This document shows, piece by piece, positions 25,866 through 35,974 of a stretch of 39,721 nucleotides of DNA. The translations under genes and the position numbers were made by a program. Origin of the DNA: Arthrobacter sp. RIT-PI-e (GTDB taxonomy: Bacteria; Actinomycetota; Actinomycetes; Actinomycetales; Micrococcaceae); the NCBI RefSeq assembly GCF_001187915.1, contig NZ_LGIU01000063.1, positions 1-39,721 on the forward strand. The letters run 5' to 3'. Numbering within the stretch: the stretch's first letter is position 1; every line of letters starts with the position of its first letter. The notes beneath the pieces were generated by a model. The model saw only the letters and a program-made list of their open reading frames with translations. It made no database searches and had not been told where the DNA came from.

Positions 25866-26546
25866 TCAGTCCTCGAGCACGGCACCACGTGGCCAGGTGG
25901 AGTGCCGGCTGGGGTGTTCCGGCCAGTCGGTGGTGGCCGGGCGGAGCTGCGCGAAGCCGTTCTCCCTGGCCACCCGTACGGCGAGGATGGCCGCGACGGC
26001 GGACGGGCTGTGGATCCGCCCCTCGAGAACCGCCGTCACGGCGTCGTCCAGGTCCACCCACCGGAGCTCGATCTCGGCTTCCTCGTGCGTCCGGGTGTGG
26101 CGCTCGGCCTCGGGCACCTCGCCGACGCCGCGGGCCAGATAGATGCGGAGCGCCTCGGAGGAGGAACCCGGTGAGAGGAAGAGATCGACGAGGACGTCCC
26201 AGCGGTCGGCCGTGAGATCGGCCTCCTCCGCCAGTTCGCGTGCTGCGGCGTCCCGGAAGTCCTCACCCTCCTCGTCCAGCAGACCGGCGGGGATCTCCCA
26301 CAGGGTCATGCGCACCGGATGGCGGTACTGGCGCAGCAGCAGGACGCGATCGGCGTCGTCGAGCACCAGGACCGCCACGGCACCGGGGTGGGAGATGTAG
26401 TCGCGGGTGATCGGGTCGGTGTCCTCGTCCAGGGCGAACCTGTCGCTCACCACGTCCCAGATCCGCCCCCGGTACACCGTCTCGGTGCTCAGGCGGCGCC
26501 GCGGGCTCTGCTCGTCGGCGAAGCCTCCCGCGTCCTGGACGGCCAT
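25866..26546 (-). CDS. ADP-ribose pyrophosphatase-like Nudix hydrolase (Rv1700-like)
   Basis: This is a 226-residue Nudix enzyme. The core has [21 protein letters not shown] and [17 protein letters not shown], then the Nudix box ending [12 protein letters not shown] with a six-residue spacing before the first catalytic Glu, as I recall for M. tuberculosis Rv1700. It would hydrolyse ADP-ribose to AMP and ribose-5-phosphate, possibly with other nucleoside diphosphate compounds. GGGAAGG lies seven bases before ATG 26546, and the gene starts 2 bp after the pyrG stop. A longer frame upstream is only the antisense of pyrG. The order pyrG-nudix-xerD is conserved in Actinobacteria. Confidence 0.88.
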   Translation of the reverse strand: MAVQDAGGFADEQSPRRRLSTETVYRGRIWDVVSDRFALDEDTDPITRDYISHPGAVAVLVLDDADRVLLLRQYRHPVRMTLWEIPAGLLDEEGEDFRDAAARELAEEADLTADRWDVLVDLFLSPGSSSEALRIYLARGVGEVPEAERHTRTHEEAEIELRWVDLDDAVTAVLEGRIHSPSAVAAILAVRVARENGFAQLRPATTDWPEHPSRHSTWPRGAVLED

Positions 26547-26548
26547 GC

Positions 26549-28252
26549 TCAGGCCTTCCCGCCGCGCACGTCGAGGGCCGCCTTGACGAGCCCCGCGAAC
26601 AGCGGGTGCGGACGCGTGGGACGCGAGCTCAGTTCCGGGTGTGCCTGGGTGGACACGTAGTAGGGGTGCACGTCCCTGGGCAGCTCGGCGAACTCCACGA
26701 GCTCGCCGTCCGTGGTGGTGCCGGAGAAGACCAGGCCCGCCTCGGCGATCTGCCCGCGGAACTCGTTGTTCACCTCGTAGCGGTGGCGGTGACGTTCGAA
26801 CACCGTGGTCCTCCCGCCGTACGTGGCCGAGACCACCGAGCCCTCCTGGAGCTTCGCCTCCCAGCGTCCCAGGCGCATGGTTCCACCCATGTCGCCCTCG
26901 CCGGCCACGATCTCGAGCTGCTCGGCCATGGTGGCGATCACGGGGTACTCGGTGTCGGGCTCGAACTCGCTGGAGGAGGCGCCCTCGAGGCCCACCACGT
27001 TGCGGGCGTACTCGATCACCATGCACTGGAGCCCGAGGCACAGGCCCAGGGTGGGGATCCGGTGCTCACGCGCGTAGGTCAGCGCCCCGAGCTTGCCCTC
27101 GAGACCGCGGATACCGAACCCGCCCGGTACGCACACGGCGTCCACACCCTCCAGTGCGGCCCGCGCGCCCTCGGGGGTCTCGCACTCGTCGGAGGGCACC
27201 CACTTGATCGTCACCTTCGTCTTGTTCGCGAACCCGCCGGCTCGCAGTGCCTCGGTGACGGAGAGGTACGCGTCCGGGAGGTCGATGTACTTGCCCACGA
27301 GGGCCACCTCGACGAAGTGCTTGGGGTTGTGGACCACCTCGAGGAGCTTGTTCCACTTGGTCCAGTTCACGTCCTTGAACTTGAGGTCCAGGGCCTGGAC
27401 GATGTAGGCGTCCAGGCCCTGCGCGTGGAGCGTCTTCGGGATGTCGTAGATGCTGGGGGCGTCGGCCGCGTTCACCACGGCGTCGATGTCGACGTCGCAC
27501 ATGCGGCCAATCTTCTCCCGCATGGCGGCCGGCACCTCGCGGTCGGACCGGATCACGATGGCGTCGGGCTGGATGCCGATGGAACGCAGCGTGGCCACGG
27601 AGTGCTGCGTCGGCTTCGTCTTCAGCTCCTGCGACGGCCCGATGTAGGGGACGAGGGACACGTGGAGGAAGAACACGTTGTTCCTCCCGATGTCCTGGCG
27701 GACCTGCCGCGCCGACTCGAGGAAGGGCTGCGACTCGATGTCACCCACCGTCCCGCCGATCTCGGTGATGATGACGTCGGGCGCCTTCTTGCCGGGCGAC
27801 GCCTCGGCGGGCAGCCGCATCCGGCGCTTGATCTCGTCGGTGATGTGCGGGATGACCTGCACGGTGTCCCCGAGGTACTCACCGCGACGCTCCTTCGCGA
27901 TCACGCTGGAGTACACCTGGCCGGTGGTCACGTTCGCCGACCCGTCGAGGTTCTCGTCGAGGAAGCGCTCGTAGTGCCCGATGTCGAGATCCGTCTCGGC
28001 GCCGTCGTCGGTCACGAACACCTCACCGTGCTGGAAGGGGTTCATGGTGCCGGGGTCGACGTTGAGGTACGGGTCGAGCTTCTGCATGGTCACGGAGAGG
28101 CCTCGCGCCCTCAGGAGGTGACCCAGGCTGGACGCCGTCAGTCCCTTGCCGAGTGAGGAGGCCACGCCACCAGTCACGAAGATGTGCTTGGTTGTAGCGG
28201 ACTTGAGGAACCGGGAGTTTGTTTGCTGCACCACGGGGTTCGAGACTATCAC
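26549..28252 (-). CDS. pyrG: CTP synthase (glutamine-hydrolysing)
   Basis: This 567-residue enzyme converts UTP to CTP with glutamine and ATP. The synthetase domain begins [20 protein letters not shown] and includes [20 protein letters not shown] and [11 protein letters not shown]. The amidotransferase domain has [11 protein letters not shown] and the nucleophile C405 in [10 protein letters not shown], with a C-terminal QAHPEL. The GTG at 28252 overlaps the recN stop as GTGA. There is no clear ribosome-binding site, so coupling is likely, although a GTG at 28234 or 28231 (VVQQTNSRF) would also fit family starts. Confidence 0.96.
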   Translation of the reverse strand: MIVSNPVVQQTNSRFLKSATTKHIFVTGGVASSLGKGLTASSLGHLLRARGLSVTMQKLDPYLNVDPGTMNPFQHGEVFVTDDGAETDLDIGHYERFLDENLDGSANVTTGQVYSSVIAKERRGEYLGDTVQVIPHITDEIKRRMRLPAEASPGKKAPDVIITEIGGTVGDIESQPFLESARQVRQDIGRNNVFFLHVSLVPYIGPSQELKTKPTQHSVATLRSIGIQPDAIVIRSDREVPAAMREKIGRMCDVDIDAVVNAADAPSIYDIPKTLHAQGLDAYIVQALDLKFKDVNWTKWNKLLEVVHNPKHFVEVALVGKYIDLPDAYLSVTEALRAGGFANKTKVTIKWVPSDECETPEGARAALEGVDAVCVPGGFGIRGLEGKLGALTYAREHRIPTLGLCLGLQCMVIEYARNVVGLEGASSSEFEPDTEYPVIATMAEQLEIVAGEGDMGGTMRLGRWEAKLQEGSVVSATYGGRTTVFERHRHRYEVNNEFRGQIAEAGLVFSGTTTDGELVEFAELPRDVHPYYVSTQAHPELSSRPTRPHPLFAGLVKAALDVRGGKA

Positions 28253-29976
28253 CGAGTGACCGTGCGCGCGGCATCCGCGAGCAGTTCCTCGGCGTGGGCC
28301 CGCGCCGAGGCGGAGTCCTCCTGGCCCGCGAGCATCCGCGCCAGCTCCCGGACACGCTCGTCGTCGGGCAGCACCTCCACGTCGCTCGCGGTGACGCCGC
28401 CACCGCCGTCCTCGCGTGTGACGTTCTTGGTCACCCGGATGTGCCGGGCCGCGAAGGCCGCCACCTGCGGGAGATGGGTCACCACGATCACCTGGACGTG
28501 CTCCGCCAGCATGGCGAGGCGACGCCCGATCTCCACGGCCGCCTTCCCGCCGACACCGGCGTCCACCTCGTCGAACACGAAGGTGGGAACGGGGTCGACG
28601 GCGGCCAGGACCACCTCGATCGCGAGCATCACCCGCGAGAGCTCACCGCCGGAGGCCCCCTTGCCCAGGGCTCGGGGCGCGGAGCCCGGGTGCGGCTGCA
28701 GGGTGAAGGTGATCTCGTCCGCGCCGTGGACGGTCAGGGCCTCGGCGGGGGTGACCTCGATCAGCAGCCGGGCGTCCGGCATCGCGAGGGCCGTGAGCTC
28801 GTCGCTGACCCGCCCCGCCAGGGTGTCCGCCGCCGTACGTCGTAGTCCGGAGAGGGTGGCGGCCAGCTCGTCGACCTCGCGGTCGAGCTCCACGATTACG
28901 TCGTCGAGTTCCTCCACGCGTGTGGAGTCGGAACCGAGTTCGAGCAGGCGCTTCACGGCGTCCTCCTGCCAGGCCAGCACCTCGTCGACGGACGGGGCGT
29001 ACTTGCGCAGGAGCACCGAGAGGGCGGCCCGGCGCGATTCCACCTCCTCCAGCCTGCCCGCACCCTCGCCGTCGAGGGCGGTGCCGTACCCGGCCAGCTC
29101 GGCGGAGATGTCCGCCAGGAGGTACCCCACCTCGGCCACGCGTTCGGAGAGCTTCCCGAGCTCGGCATCGTGCTCGGCCACGGACTCGAGCTGACGGCGT
29201 GCCTCGTCCACGAGCGAGACCGCATCGGCTCCGGCACCGATCTCCTCCGAGACCAGTGCCTGGTGGGCCACCAGTGCCGCGGTGCGCAGTTCCTCCAGGT
29301 TGCCGAGACGCATGGATTCCGCCTTGAGCGCGGCGTCCTCACCCGGCTGCGGTTCCAGGTCGCCGATCTCCTTCAGCGCCGACTCGAGGCCCTCGGCCTC
29401 GCGTACCCGTTCCCTCGCCTCGCTGCGCAGCCGATCCCGCTCGGCCAGTGCGTCGCGCCGGCGCCGGAAGGTGTCCGCGTACGCCGTGAGGACCCGCTCG
29501 ACCGCCTTCCCGCCGAACTTGTCGAGTGCCTGGCGCTGCGCCGGTGCCCCCTTGAGCCGGAGCTGGTCCGACTGCCCGTGCACCACCACGAGCTCGTCGC
29601 CGAGTTCTGCGAGGACCCCGATGGGCGCGCTGCGGCCGCCGACGAAGGCGCGGCTGCGGCCCTCCCCCGTCACGGTGCGGGCGAGGATGAGCTCGACTCC
29701 GCCGTCGTGCTCCTCCAGCTCCGCTCCCGCCTCCGCGGCGCGTACCGCCGCCGGGCTCGCCGGATCCAGGCGCAGCACGGCCTCGGCGGACGCCGACCTG
29801 GCGTTCAACCGTACGGCCCCGGCGTCGGACCGGGCTCCGCGCAGGAGCCCGAGTGCCGTGATCACCATGGTCTTGCCGGCACCGGTCTCACCGGTCACCA
29901 CCGTCAACCCGGGCCCCAGTCGCAGCGTCGCGTCGGTGATGACGCCGAGGTCGCGGATCCGCATCTCCTCGATCAT
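28249..29976 (-). CDS. recN: DNA repair protein RecN
   Basis: This is a 575-residue SMC-like ATPase of double-strand-break repair. The N-terminal half starts [21 protein letters not shown] with Walker A GETGAGKT at 29-36, then a Q-loop region with [10 protein letters not shown] long, charged coiled coil spans about 150-380, including the [18 protein letters not shown] hinge-like segment. The C-terminal half has the ABC signature [14 protein letters not shown] and Walker [15 protein letters not shown], with [17 protein letters not shown] precedes the ATG, which overlaps the nadK stop as ATGA. It is followed by pyrG with a GTGA overlap. The order nadK-recN is typical. Confidence 0.95.
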   Translation of the reverse strand: MIEEMRIRDLGVITDATLRLGPGLTVVTGETGAGKTMVITALGLLRGARSDAGAVRLNARSASAEAVLRLDPASPAAVRAAEAGAELEEHDGGVELILARTVTGEGRSRAFVGGRSAPIGVLAELGDELVVVHGQSDQLRLKGAPAQRQALDKFGGKAVERVLTAYADTFRRRRDALAERDRLRSEARERVREAEGLESALKEIGDLEPQPGEDAALKAESMRLGNLEELRTAALVAHQALVSEEIGAGADAVSLVDEARRQLESVAEHDAELGKLSERVAEVGYLLADISAELAGYGTALDGEGAGRLEEVESRRAALSVLLRKYAPSVDEVLAWQEDAVKRLLELGSDSTRVEELDDVIVELDREVDELAATLSGLRRTAADTLAGRVSDELTALAMPDARLLIEVTPAEALTVHGADEITFTLQPHPGSAPRALGKGASGGELSRVMLAIEVVLAAVDPVPTFVFDEVDAGVGGKAAVEIGRRLAMLAEHVQVIVVTHLPQVAAFAARHIRVTKNVTREDGGGGVTASDVEVLPDDERVRELARMLAGQEDSASARAHAEELLADAARTVTR

Positions 29977-30896
29977 CGCGTCCCCCCTTCCTGGTGGATC
30001 GGACCGCGCCAGCCCTGGATGGGGAGCTGGAACTTCCGGACGAGACGTTCCGAGAACGGCGTCTGACGGGTTCGCGCCAGGCGCACCGGATGCTCCGACG
30101 CCCGGACCTCGACGCGTGACCCGGGCGGCAGGTCGATGCTGCGGCGCCCGTCGCACCAGAGCACACCGGCGGCCTCCGTGCGGGTCAGGATCTCCACGGC
30201 GAGCACCGACGTCGGCGCGACGACGAGCGGCTTGGCGAAGAGCGCATGGGCGCTGATGGGCACCATGAGCAGCGCCTCCACCCCCGGCCAGACGATGGGA
30301 CCGCCGGCCGAGAAACCGTAGGCGGTGGAACCGGTGGGCGTGGCGAGCACCACGCCGTCGCAGCCGAAGGAGCTCACGGGGCGTCCGTCCACCTCCAGGA
30401 CCACCTCGATCATGCGTTCCCGGTTGACCTTCTCGATCGCCGCCTCGTTGAGGGCCCAGCTCCGCCCGATGAGCTCACCGCTGTGCCACACGAGGACCTC
30501 GATGGTGGTGCGTTCCTCCACCGTGTAGCTGCGGTCGGCCACCCAGCGCACCGTCTCCTCGAGGTCGGCGCGCTCGCTCTCGGCGAGGAACCCCACGTGT
30601 CCGAGGTTGACCCCGAGCAGCGGTACGTCCGCCTCGCGCACCAGCTCCGCGGCACGGAGGATGGTGCCGTCCCCGCCCAGTACCATGACGAGCTCTACGT
30701 CGGCCAGGCCCACGTCGTCGCCCAGGATCTCCGCGGTCGCGGCCAGCTCGCCGTACTCACCCTGGATGTCGGCGAGCTCCTCGGGCCGCATGACCGGCTG
30801 CAGCCCGAAGTCGTGCAGCCGGGTGCAGGCCTCCTGGGCGGCGATCATCGCGTTCCTGCGGCCGGTGTGCGCTAGCACCAGGATTCGTCTAGTCAT
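29973..30896 (-). CDS. nadK: NAD kinase
   Basis: This 307-residue cytoplasmic enzyme phosphorylates NAD to NADP. The hallmark GGDGT is at 74-78 (MVLGGDGTILRA). It is followed by GVNLGHVGFLAE, the NE motif in WALNEAAIEK, CDGVVLATPTGSTAYGFSAGGP and WCDGRR with a C-terminal basic patch. Length is normal. It overlaps tlyA and recN by ATGA at both ends, so the three are almost certainly translated as a coupled unit; the M. tuberculosis order Rv1694-Rv1696 is the same. GGAG lies four bases before the ATG. Confidence 0.96.
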   Translation of the reverse strand: MTRRILVLAHTGRRNAMIAAQEACTRLHDFGLQPVMRPEELADIQGEYGELAATAEILGDDVGLADVELVMVLGGDGTILRAAELVREADVPLLGVNLGHVGFLAESERADLEETVRWVADRSYTVEERTTIEVLVWHSGELIGRSWALNEAAIEKVNRERMIEVVLEVDGRPVSSFGCDGVVLATPTGSTAYGFSAGGPIVWPGVEALLMVPISAHALFAKPLVVAPTSVLAVEILTRTEAAGVLWCDGRRSIDLPPGSRVEVRASEHPVRLARTRQTPFSERLVRKFQLPIQGWRGPIHQEGGTR

Positions 30897-31741
30897 CGAG
30901 CTCCGTCGTTGTCGGTGGTGCGGCGCGAGTCGGCGAAGAGACCGCTCTGCTCGAGCGCATGCTCCATCGGCCGGTCCAGCTCCCCCTCGATCCTAGGCAT
31001 CAATCGCGCCGGCGGCACCTTTGTCCACACGAAGTACTCCAGGTTGCCGTCCTGCCCGGGCAACGAGCTACGGGCGATCCCGGAGACGTCCAGACCGGTG
31101 CCCAGCGCCGAACGCACCACACCTGCCACGGCATCACGCCGGGCCTCGTGCGAGGTGACCACGCCCAGTCTGTTCAGCCGGCTCCGGCCCACCTCGAACT
31201 GGGGTTTGACCATCAGGAGCAGCTCACCTCCGGCTCTGGTGGCGCCCGCCAGTGCCGGGAGCACCAGGGTGAGCGAGATGAAGGACAGATCGGCGACGGT
31301 CAGATCCACCCGGCCGTCGATCTGCTCGGGTACGAGGTGACGCACGTTCATCCCCTCGTGGACCTGCACCCGGGGATCATCGCGGAGCTGCTGCACCAAC
31401 TGACCGTGGCCCACGTCCACCGCCACGACCTCGCGGGCGCCCCGTCGGAGCAGCACATCCGTGAACCCGCCGGTGGATGCACCGGCATCCAGGCACCGCC
31501 TGCCGGTCGGGTCGATCGCCGGGAAGGCCGCCAGGGCGCCGTCGAGCTTGGTCCCCGCGCGGCTCACGTAGTCCTCACCGCGGTCCTCCACCTCGAGGAC
31601 GTCCGAATCGGCGACGGGTGCGGACGCCTTGAGGAGTACCGCTCCGGCCCGGAGTACCCGCCCCGCCGAGATCAGCTGCGCGGCATGGGACCGGGAACGC
31701 GCGAGACCCCGGCCGACGAGTTCCTGGTCAAGCCGGGCCAT
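30893..31741 (-). CDS. tlyA: TlyA-type 16S/23S rRNA 2'-O-methyltransferase
   Basis: This is a 282-residue protein with an N-terminal S4 RNA-binding domain (RLDQELVGRGLARSRSHAAQ, then LISAGRVLRAGAVL) and a Rossmann methyltransferase domain. The linker motif is RAGTKL at 61-66, with SAM-binding DAGASTGGFTD at 85-95 and VDVGHGQL, DLSFISLTLVLPAL and MVKPQFEVG. In M. tuberculosis TlyA methylates C1409 of 16S and C1920 of 23S rRNA and sets sensitivity to capreomycin. The ATG at 31741 overlaps the preceding small gene by 14 bp. A GTG two codons earlier is an alternative, and neither has a strong ribosome-binding site. Confidence 0.92.
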   Translation of the reverse strand: MARLDQELVGRGLARSRSHAAQLISAGRVLRAGAVLLKASAPVADSDVLEVEDRGEDYVSRAGTKLDGALAAFPAIDPTGRRCLDAGASTGGFTDVLLRRGAREVVAVDVGHGQLVQQLRDDPRVQVHEGMNVRHLVPEQIDGRVDLTVADLSFISLTLVLPALAGATRAGGELLLMVKPQFEVGRSRLNRLGVVTSHEARRDAVAGVVRSALGTGLDVSGIARSSLPGQDGNLEYFVWTKVPPARLMPRIEGELDRPMEHALEQSGLFADSRRTTDNDGAR

Positions 31742-31976
31742 GAGCACCCGCCCCCCGTGGTCCCGCTGCCGGGTTCAGTTCGTTGCTGAGCATCGCATGC
31801 ACCTCGAGATACCGCGCGGCATGCTGGGTCACGGGCTCGTCGTCGAGGTCCTCGAGGACGGTGAGGATCGCATCCACGTGGGTGTCGCCCGTCCTGCTCG
31901 ACGGCGATCCCTCCACCTCCGCACTCGCCGCGTCCGGTCCGTCCGCGTCCGGTCCCTCGATCGGCGCCTCGTCCAC
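31728..31976 (-). CDS. Small conserved acidic protein between the HAD phosphatase and tlyA (Rv1693-like)
   Basis: This is an 82-residue protein of unknown function. The C-terminal half (HVDAILTVLEDLDDEPVTQH, AARYLEVHAMLSNELN) has the regular helical pattern of a small actinobacterial protein that sits in this spot, as Rv1693 does in M. tuberculosis. I chose GTG at 31976 because AGGAGG precedes it by eight bases. The frame stays open to a GTG at 32153, but the added 59 residues are Arg/Gly/Asp-rich, have no such site and look like noise. It overlaps the tlyA start, so translation is coupled. No function can be assigned. Confidence 0.6.
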   Translation of the reverse strand: MDEAPIEGPDADGPDAASAEVEGSPSSRTGDTHVDAILTVLEDLDDEPVTQHAARYLEVHAMLSNELNPAAGPRGAGAHGPA

Positions 31977-32237
31977 TACCCGGTCCTCCTGTTCATCCGT
32001 CGTCCACCCCTGCGCATCCCACCCGCGCACATCCTGCTCCCGCGCTTCCTGCTCCCGGTCGGTCCGACCTCGTCCCAGCTGGCCGGCCCGTGCGTCGACG
32101 GCCGCCGGGCAGGGACGCGCTCCACCGCCCCGCCCCCGATCGCAGTCCTGCACTCGTCACCGCGGAGCGGCGCCCGTCCCGTCGACCTCGAGGTCCTGCC
32201 GTTGCTCCTGGCCCGCCCGTGCACGTACCTCGCCCTC
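31977..32237 (-). other. Stretch between the HAD phosphatase and the small conserved gene
   Basis: If the short start of the small protein is right, this 261-bp interval carries no gene. It is open in the frame of that gene as far as 32153, so it may instead encode a 59-residue Arg/Gly/Asp-rich N-terminal extension. No promoter or terminator was recognised. Confidence 0.4.
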
Positions 32238-33227
32238 CTAGCGGATGGTCCCGAACTCGACCTCCGGTGTGTGCGCGGTGTCCTCGTCCGGATGAGCGGC
32301 CCACCACGCGGCGCAGGCAGCACGCCATGCGTCCAGGTCGTCCTCCCGACCGTCGACCCTGACGGTCCCCTCCATCACCCGGGCACTCGCTCCACCGCAG
32401 GAGTGCAGGCCGTCCTCGATCGTGATCGCAGGATACGCCTCGTACAGTGCTGCGAGGGAGGCGATCAGGTAGGTGGGACGCTGATCCGTCGCCGCGGCCA
32501 GAGCCGTCCTGACGGTGTCGACGCCAGTCAGCACCAGCGCCGTCGCCATCCCGGCGCGATTGCCGCCGAGGATGTCGGTGTCCAACCTGTCGCCGATCAC
32601 GAGCGCACGGGCGACACCGGAGTGGTGGGCGGCGGTCCGGAACAGGGCTGCTTCCGGCTTCCCCGCCACCAGCGGCGACCTCCCGGTGGCTGCCGAGACC
32701 GCTGCCACGAGCGTCCCGTTACCCGGCGCGATGCCACGCTCCTGCGGGATGGACATGTCGGTGTTCGTCGCCACCCAGACCGCGCCCGCGGCGACGGCAT
32801 ACGCGGCCTCGGCAAGATCCCTCCACCCCAGCATCGGCGAGAACCCCTGGATGACGGCGTCGGGCTTCTCCTCGGCCGAGGCGACCACCCGGAGACCCTG
32901 GTCACGGACGGCGTCCGCCAGGGTCTCGCTCCCGGTCACGAGCACCGTGGCACCCGCGACCACCTGCTCCGCGAGGAGTTCGGCACCCGCCAGTGCGGAA
33001 CCGAACACCTGCTCGGCCCGGGCCGGGGCACCGATGTCACGCAGATGGGCCGCGACCTGCCCGGAGGAGCGTGAGGCATTGTTCGTCACGTAGGCGAGAC
33101 TCTTGCCCTCCTCGCCCAGGCGGGTGAGCGCCTCGGTGGCTCCCGGGACGGCGTCCGGTCCTGCGTACACCACGCCGTCCAGGTCGCTGAGCACGCCGTC
33201 GAACCCGTCGATCAGGCGGTCACTCAT
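32238..33227 (-). CDS. HAD-IIA family phosphatase (glycerol-3-phosphate phosphatase-like, Rv1692)
   Basis: This is a 329-residue HAD hydrolase of the NagD/PGP type. The nucleophile motif is LSDLDGVVYAG (D15, D17), then YVTNNASRS (motif II) and a C2 cap with WVATNTDMSIP, with GKPEAALF holding the conserved Lys and VIGDRLDTDILGG the acidic metal site. Its place two genes before tlyA equals that of M. tuberculosis Rv1692, described as a glycerol-3-phosphate phosphatase involved in glycerophospholipid recycling. The C-terminal 70 residues, after about 260, form an extra domain. GAAGGA precedes the ATG, which overlaps the upstream gene by 8 bp. The substrate is inferred from synteny. Confidence 0.87.
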   Translation of the reverse strand: MSDRLIDGFDGVLSDLDGVVYAGPDAVPGATEALTRLGEEGKSLAYVTNNASRSSGQVAAHLRDIGAPARAEQVFGSALAGAELLAEQVVAGATVLVTGSETLADAVRDQGLRVVASAEEKPDAVIQGFSPMLGWRDLAEAAYAVAAGAVWVATNTDMSIPQERGIAPGNGTLVAAVSAATGRSPLVAGKPEAALFRTAAHHSGVARALVIGDRLDTDILGGNRAGMATALVLTGVDTVRTALAAATDQRPTYLIASLAALYEAYPAITIEDGLHSCGGASARVMEGTVRVDGREDDLDAWRAACAAWWAAHPDEDTAHTPEVEFGTIR

Positions 33228-35103
33228 CGACGTCGTCCTTCGACGCCGGTGCTGCACCGGCGTCGGCATCGTCCCGGTCACCACCGGTATCGGCCATCCG
33301 GTCCGTCGCGGATGTCGGCCCGCCGTCGATGTCCACCCGTTCCGGTGCCACCTCTGCACCATCGGCGTCATGCTGCTTGCCCTCCGGATCGGCGGCTCCC
33401 TCCGTCTGCGGACCACCGTCCTCCGTCGGCTCGGCCGCGTGGCCGTCCGCGGTGGTCCCGATGTCTGTGCCCTCATCGGACGGCTCGTCCTGCCCGGAAC
33501 CCGACTCGTCCTCCGTGGCCGGCCGGCCCGGGGTACCGAGGACGTCCGTCACCTTCGGCACCGGCATCAGTGCCTCCTCGTCGTCGTCCCCGAGGTCGAT
33601 GATGCCGGGCTCGGTCTCGTCGTCGAGCCCGAGCGCCTTCTCCGCGACGGCGGCCTGACGACGCCAGGCACCGGACTCCTGGGACCGGCCCACGGCATCG
33701 AGGGCGTCTGCGTACACACGGAACAACCGAGGGCTGAAGGAGAACGCCCGGTGCAGGTCGAGCTGCGGGATCTCCAGTGCGGATACGGCTGCATCCGCCT
33801 GCCCGAGATCCGTCCGCGCGCCGGAGACCACCATTGCGAGCTCCGCCTTGCCGGCAGCGTCGAGGCTCTCCGCTTCGTCCCCGCGAGCCAGGTCCAGGGC
33901 CCGGTCTGGACGACCCAGCCCACGCTCGCAGTCGGCCATCACGGGAAGATGCACGTTCGAGCCGCTGATCCTCCGGAAGGTCCGGAACTCGCGGAGGGCC
34001 TCGCCGTAGTGACCGGCAGCGTATGCAGTGAGGCCCACGGCCTCACGTACCGCGGCCAGTCGTCCACCACGGCGGCTCGCCGCGAGGGCGTGCTGGAAGG
34101 CCAGTTCGGGGTCGACGTCAATCAGGCGGCCCGCCATCACGAGGTGTTTGGCCACCCACTGTGCACTGCGCTCCTCCAGATTGCGCACCTGTGCGCGGGT
34201 CACGCGGTCCAGCTCATCACCCTTGACGTCATCGTCGATCTCCGGTGAGCGTTCGCGGTCGGGGCGGTTGGCGCTTCTCAGGTCACGCGCGTTGTGCGTG
34301 CGCGGTGCATCGGGGGCAGGCTTGTCGAAGCGGCTCCCCGGACGTCGGTCCTCTCCACCACGACCACCGGCACCACGGGCTTCACGGTCCGTAGGTCGTC
34401 GGCCCGGCGCACCACGCTCGGTACTCCGATGACCTCCGCCCGAACGCCCTCCGGACGACGCCGACCCGGGCCGTCCCCGTTCTTCGGACGAGCGGCCCCG
34501 CCCGGATGATGCTCCGTGCCCGGCCGATCCGGATCGGCCGGCGGGATCCGTCCGTGCCGAGGAATCGGTGCGCGGGGTGACATCACGACCAGCTCCACGA
34601 CCGCCGTCCCGGGACGCGCCGTCCCTCCGCTCACCCGAGCGGGGGGCGGAGGTGCTTCGTCCACCCGCGCGGTCCTTCCTCGGTCCACGCGTTCCACCGC
34701 CGTCCCTCGACGAGGACGCTCCGGGAGCGGGGCTCTTCTCCTGCCGCGCCGGTCGATCGTCGGGAGCTGAACGCGGTCCGTCGGTGCGGTTCCCACGCGG
34801 AGACTCGCGGCGCTCCTCGCCCCCCTTCGACGAAGGCGACGTCGCTGCTGATCCGTTCTGTTCGAGGGGGGCATCAGGACTCGACGTCCCGCCCTTCGCG
34901 CGCTGCTCGTACCCGACAGGGTACGCCGAACTGTTCACCGGGTCCTGCGCGCCTCTCTGCGGAGCAGGACCCTTTCCACCCGATGACTTCGATCCCCAGG
35001 AATGACGACGTCCGGCTCCACCCGATGTCTGCTGCTCGCCGTCCACGCTCTCCGCCCGGCCGCTCGTGCCGTCGTTCTCGTCGGTGTGCTTCTGCTCAGC
35101 CAT
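33220..35103 (-). CDS. Large TPR-like protein with long disordered N-terminus (Rv1691-like)
   Basis: This 627-residue protein is of unknown function. Residues 1-275 are Gly/Ser/Arg/Asp-rich low-complexity sequence. From about 285 there is a helical domain of TPR-like pairs (RNLEERSAQWVAKHLVMAGR, DPELAFQHALAASRRGGRLA, VGLTAYAAGHYGEALREFRTF, LPVMADCERGLGRPDRALDLA). From about 490 there is a second acidic, disordered tail. Its position at the head of the tlyA cluster, upstream of the HAD phosphatase, matches Rv1691. The ATG has GAGAGGA about ten bases upstream. It is the first gene of the long minus-strand unit and follows the rRNA operon by about 750 bp. A scaffold role is plausible, but nothing more can be said. 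Confidence 0.75.
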   Translation of the reverse strand: MAEQKHTDENDGTSGRAESVDGEQQTSGGAGRRHSWGSKSSGGKGPAPQRGAQDPVNSSAYPVGYEQRAKGGTSSPDAPLEQNGSAATSPSSKGGEERRESPRGNRTDGPRSAPDDRPARQEKSPAPGASSSRDGGGTRGPRKDRAGGRSTSAPRSGERRDGASRDGGRGAGRDVTPRTDSSARTDPAGRSGSAGHGASSGRGRSSEERGRPGSASSGGRSGGGHRSTERGAPGRRPTDREARGAGGRGGEDRRPGSRFDKPAPDAPRTHNARDLRSANRPDRERSPEIDDDVKGDELDRVTRAQVRNLEERSAQWVAKHLVMAGRLIDVDPELAFQHALAASRRGGRLAAVREAVGLTAYAAGHYGEALREFRTFRRISGSNVHLPVMADCERGLGRPDRALDLARGDEAESLDAAGKAELAMVVSGARTDLGQADAAVSALEIPQLDLHRAFSFSPRLFRVYADALDAVGRSQESGAWRRQAAVAEKALGLDDETEPGIIDLGDDDEEALMPVPKVTDVLGTPGRPATEDESGSGQDEPSDEGTDIGTTADGHAAEPTEDGGPQTEGAADPEGKQHDADGAEVAPERVDIDGGPTSATDRMADTGGDRDDADAGAAPASKDDVDE

Positions 35104-35810
35104 CGCAGCGCGGTCCTCTCATCAGGTACCGGCACACGATGCCGGCGGATCTCTATTTTGCTGTGGGGGTACTCCACTATGGAACCACGAAGCGGACCGC
35201 GGACCCTCATCAGCGAGGCACGTCCCCGGACTGACGAGGATGCGCGCGGTGTCGACGAACGTGCTTCTCCTGCTCCCCTGCCGGTCTTCGCCGGTAGTGC
35301 TGGATCGTCCGGTTGGTCGCGGCACGGGTGCCGATGCCCGAGACGTACTGCTCGGAGTTCTCACCGCGGTGCCGGTGATTCCACGACACCGCCCATCAGT
35401 ACTCGACATCGATGCGCGGCGCTGGTCGACACCGGGACTGTCGGCGTGGATGCAGCGCTGAAGCGCTGAGCAGCGTAGGCGCTCGGCTGCCTGCGATGGA
35501 TGGTGCCCATGATGGTCGACTGCCATGTGTCCGTGTTGCGAGCGACTGCGTCGGAATACGATCGACGGCACCTGGACCGATTCGTGTCCGGGTTGAGTAG
35601 CTGCGTGACCTGTAGTCCGGCGGTAGTGCTCCGGATGCCGGGTTGTATCGTTGCCCGCACCACGCGCTGCCTCATTCGGGTGGGTGCCCCGGTCCTCTTG
35701 TGCCGGCCTCTGGAGCCTTGCGGGTGTCCCGCGGTCTTGTTCTGCGCGTGTGGGTCGCGTGCCCTGCCGGCTTGTTCTGCCGATGTGCTTGGGGTGGGTG
35801 GTTATGTGGG
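35104..35810. other. Gene-poor interval between rRNA operon and TPR-like gene
   Basis: About 700 bp with lower GC than the neighbours and no convincing coding frame. The frames that are open have Arg/Ser/Pro-rich shadow composition and no ribosome-binding site. It must contain the promoter of the minus-strand operon that begins at 35103. I could not identify a clear -35/-10 pair. Confidence 0.5.
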
Positions 35811-35844
35811 TGAGGCCCCCGCACCGGGTGGTGTGGGGGCCTCA
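35811..35844 (-). terminator. Hairpin at the end of the rRNA operon
   Basis: Perfect 10-bp inverted repeat TGAGGCCCCC / GGGGGCCTCA with a 14-base loop, about a dozen bases after the 5S 3' end. There is no U-tract downstream, so termination may need help or use the hairpin alone. Confidence 0.6.
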
Positions 35845-35857
35845 GCCTAAGGGGTGT

Positions 35858-35974
35858 CCGGCGGTGTCCTACTCTCCCACACTCTCTCGGGTGCAGTACC
35901 ATCGGCGCTGTGGGTCTTAGCTTCCGGGTTCGGAATGGGACCGGGCGTTTCCTCCACGCTATGACCGCCGTAAC
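35858..35974 (-). rRNA. rrf: 5S ribosomal RNA
   Basis: On the minus strand the gene opens GTTACGGCGGTCATAGCG, contains the loop sequence CCCGGTCCCATTCCGAACCC and GGAAGCTAAGACCC, then GCCGATGGTACTGCAC, and closes with GAGTAGGACACCGCCGGA. The two ends form the terminal stem (ACGGCGGT/ACCGCCG). Length is about 117 bases. The exact 3' end is uncertain by a few bases. Confidence 0.95.

Noticed and set aside
35104..35810. Possible hidden gene in the interval next to the rRNA operon
   Set aside because: All open frames are short, rich in Arg/Ser/Pro, lack ribosome-binding sites and show no recognisable domain.
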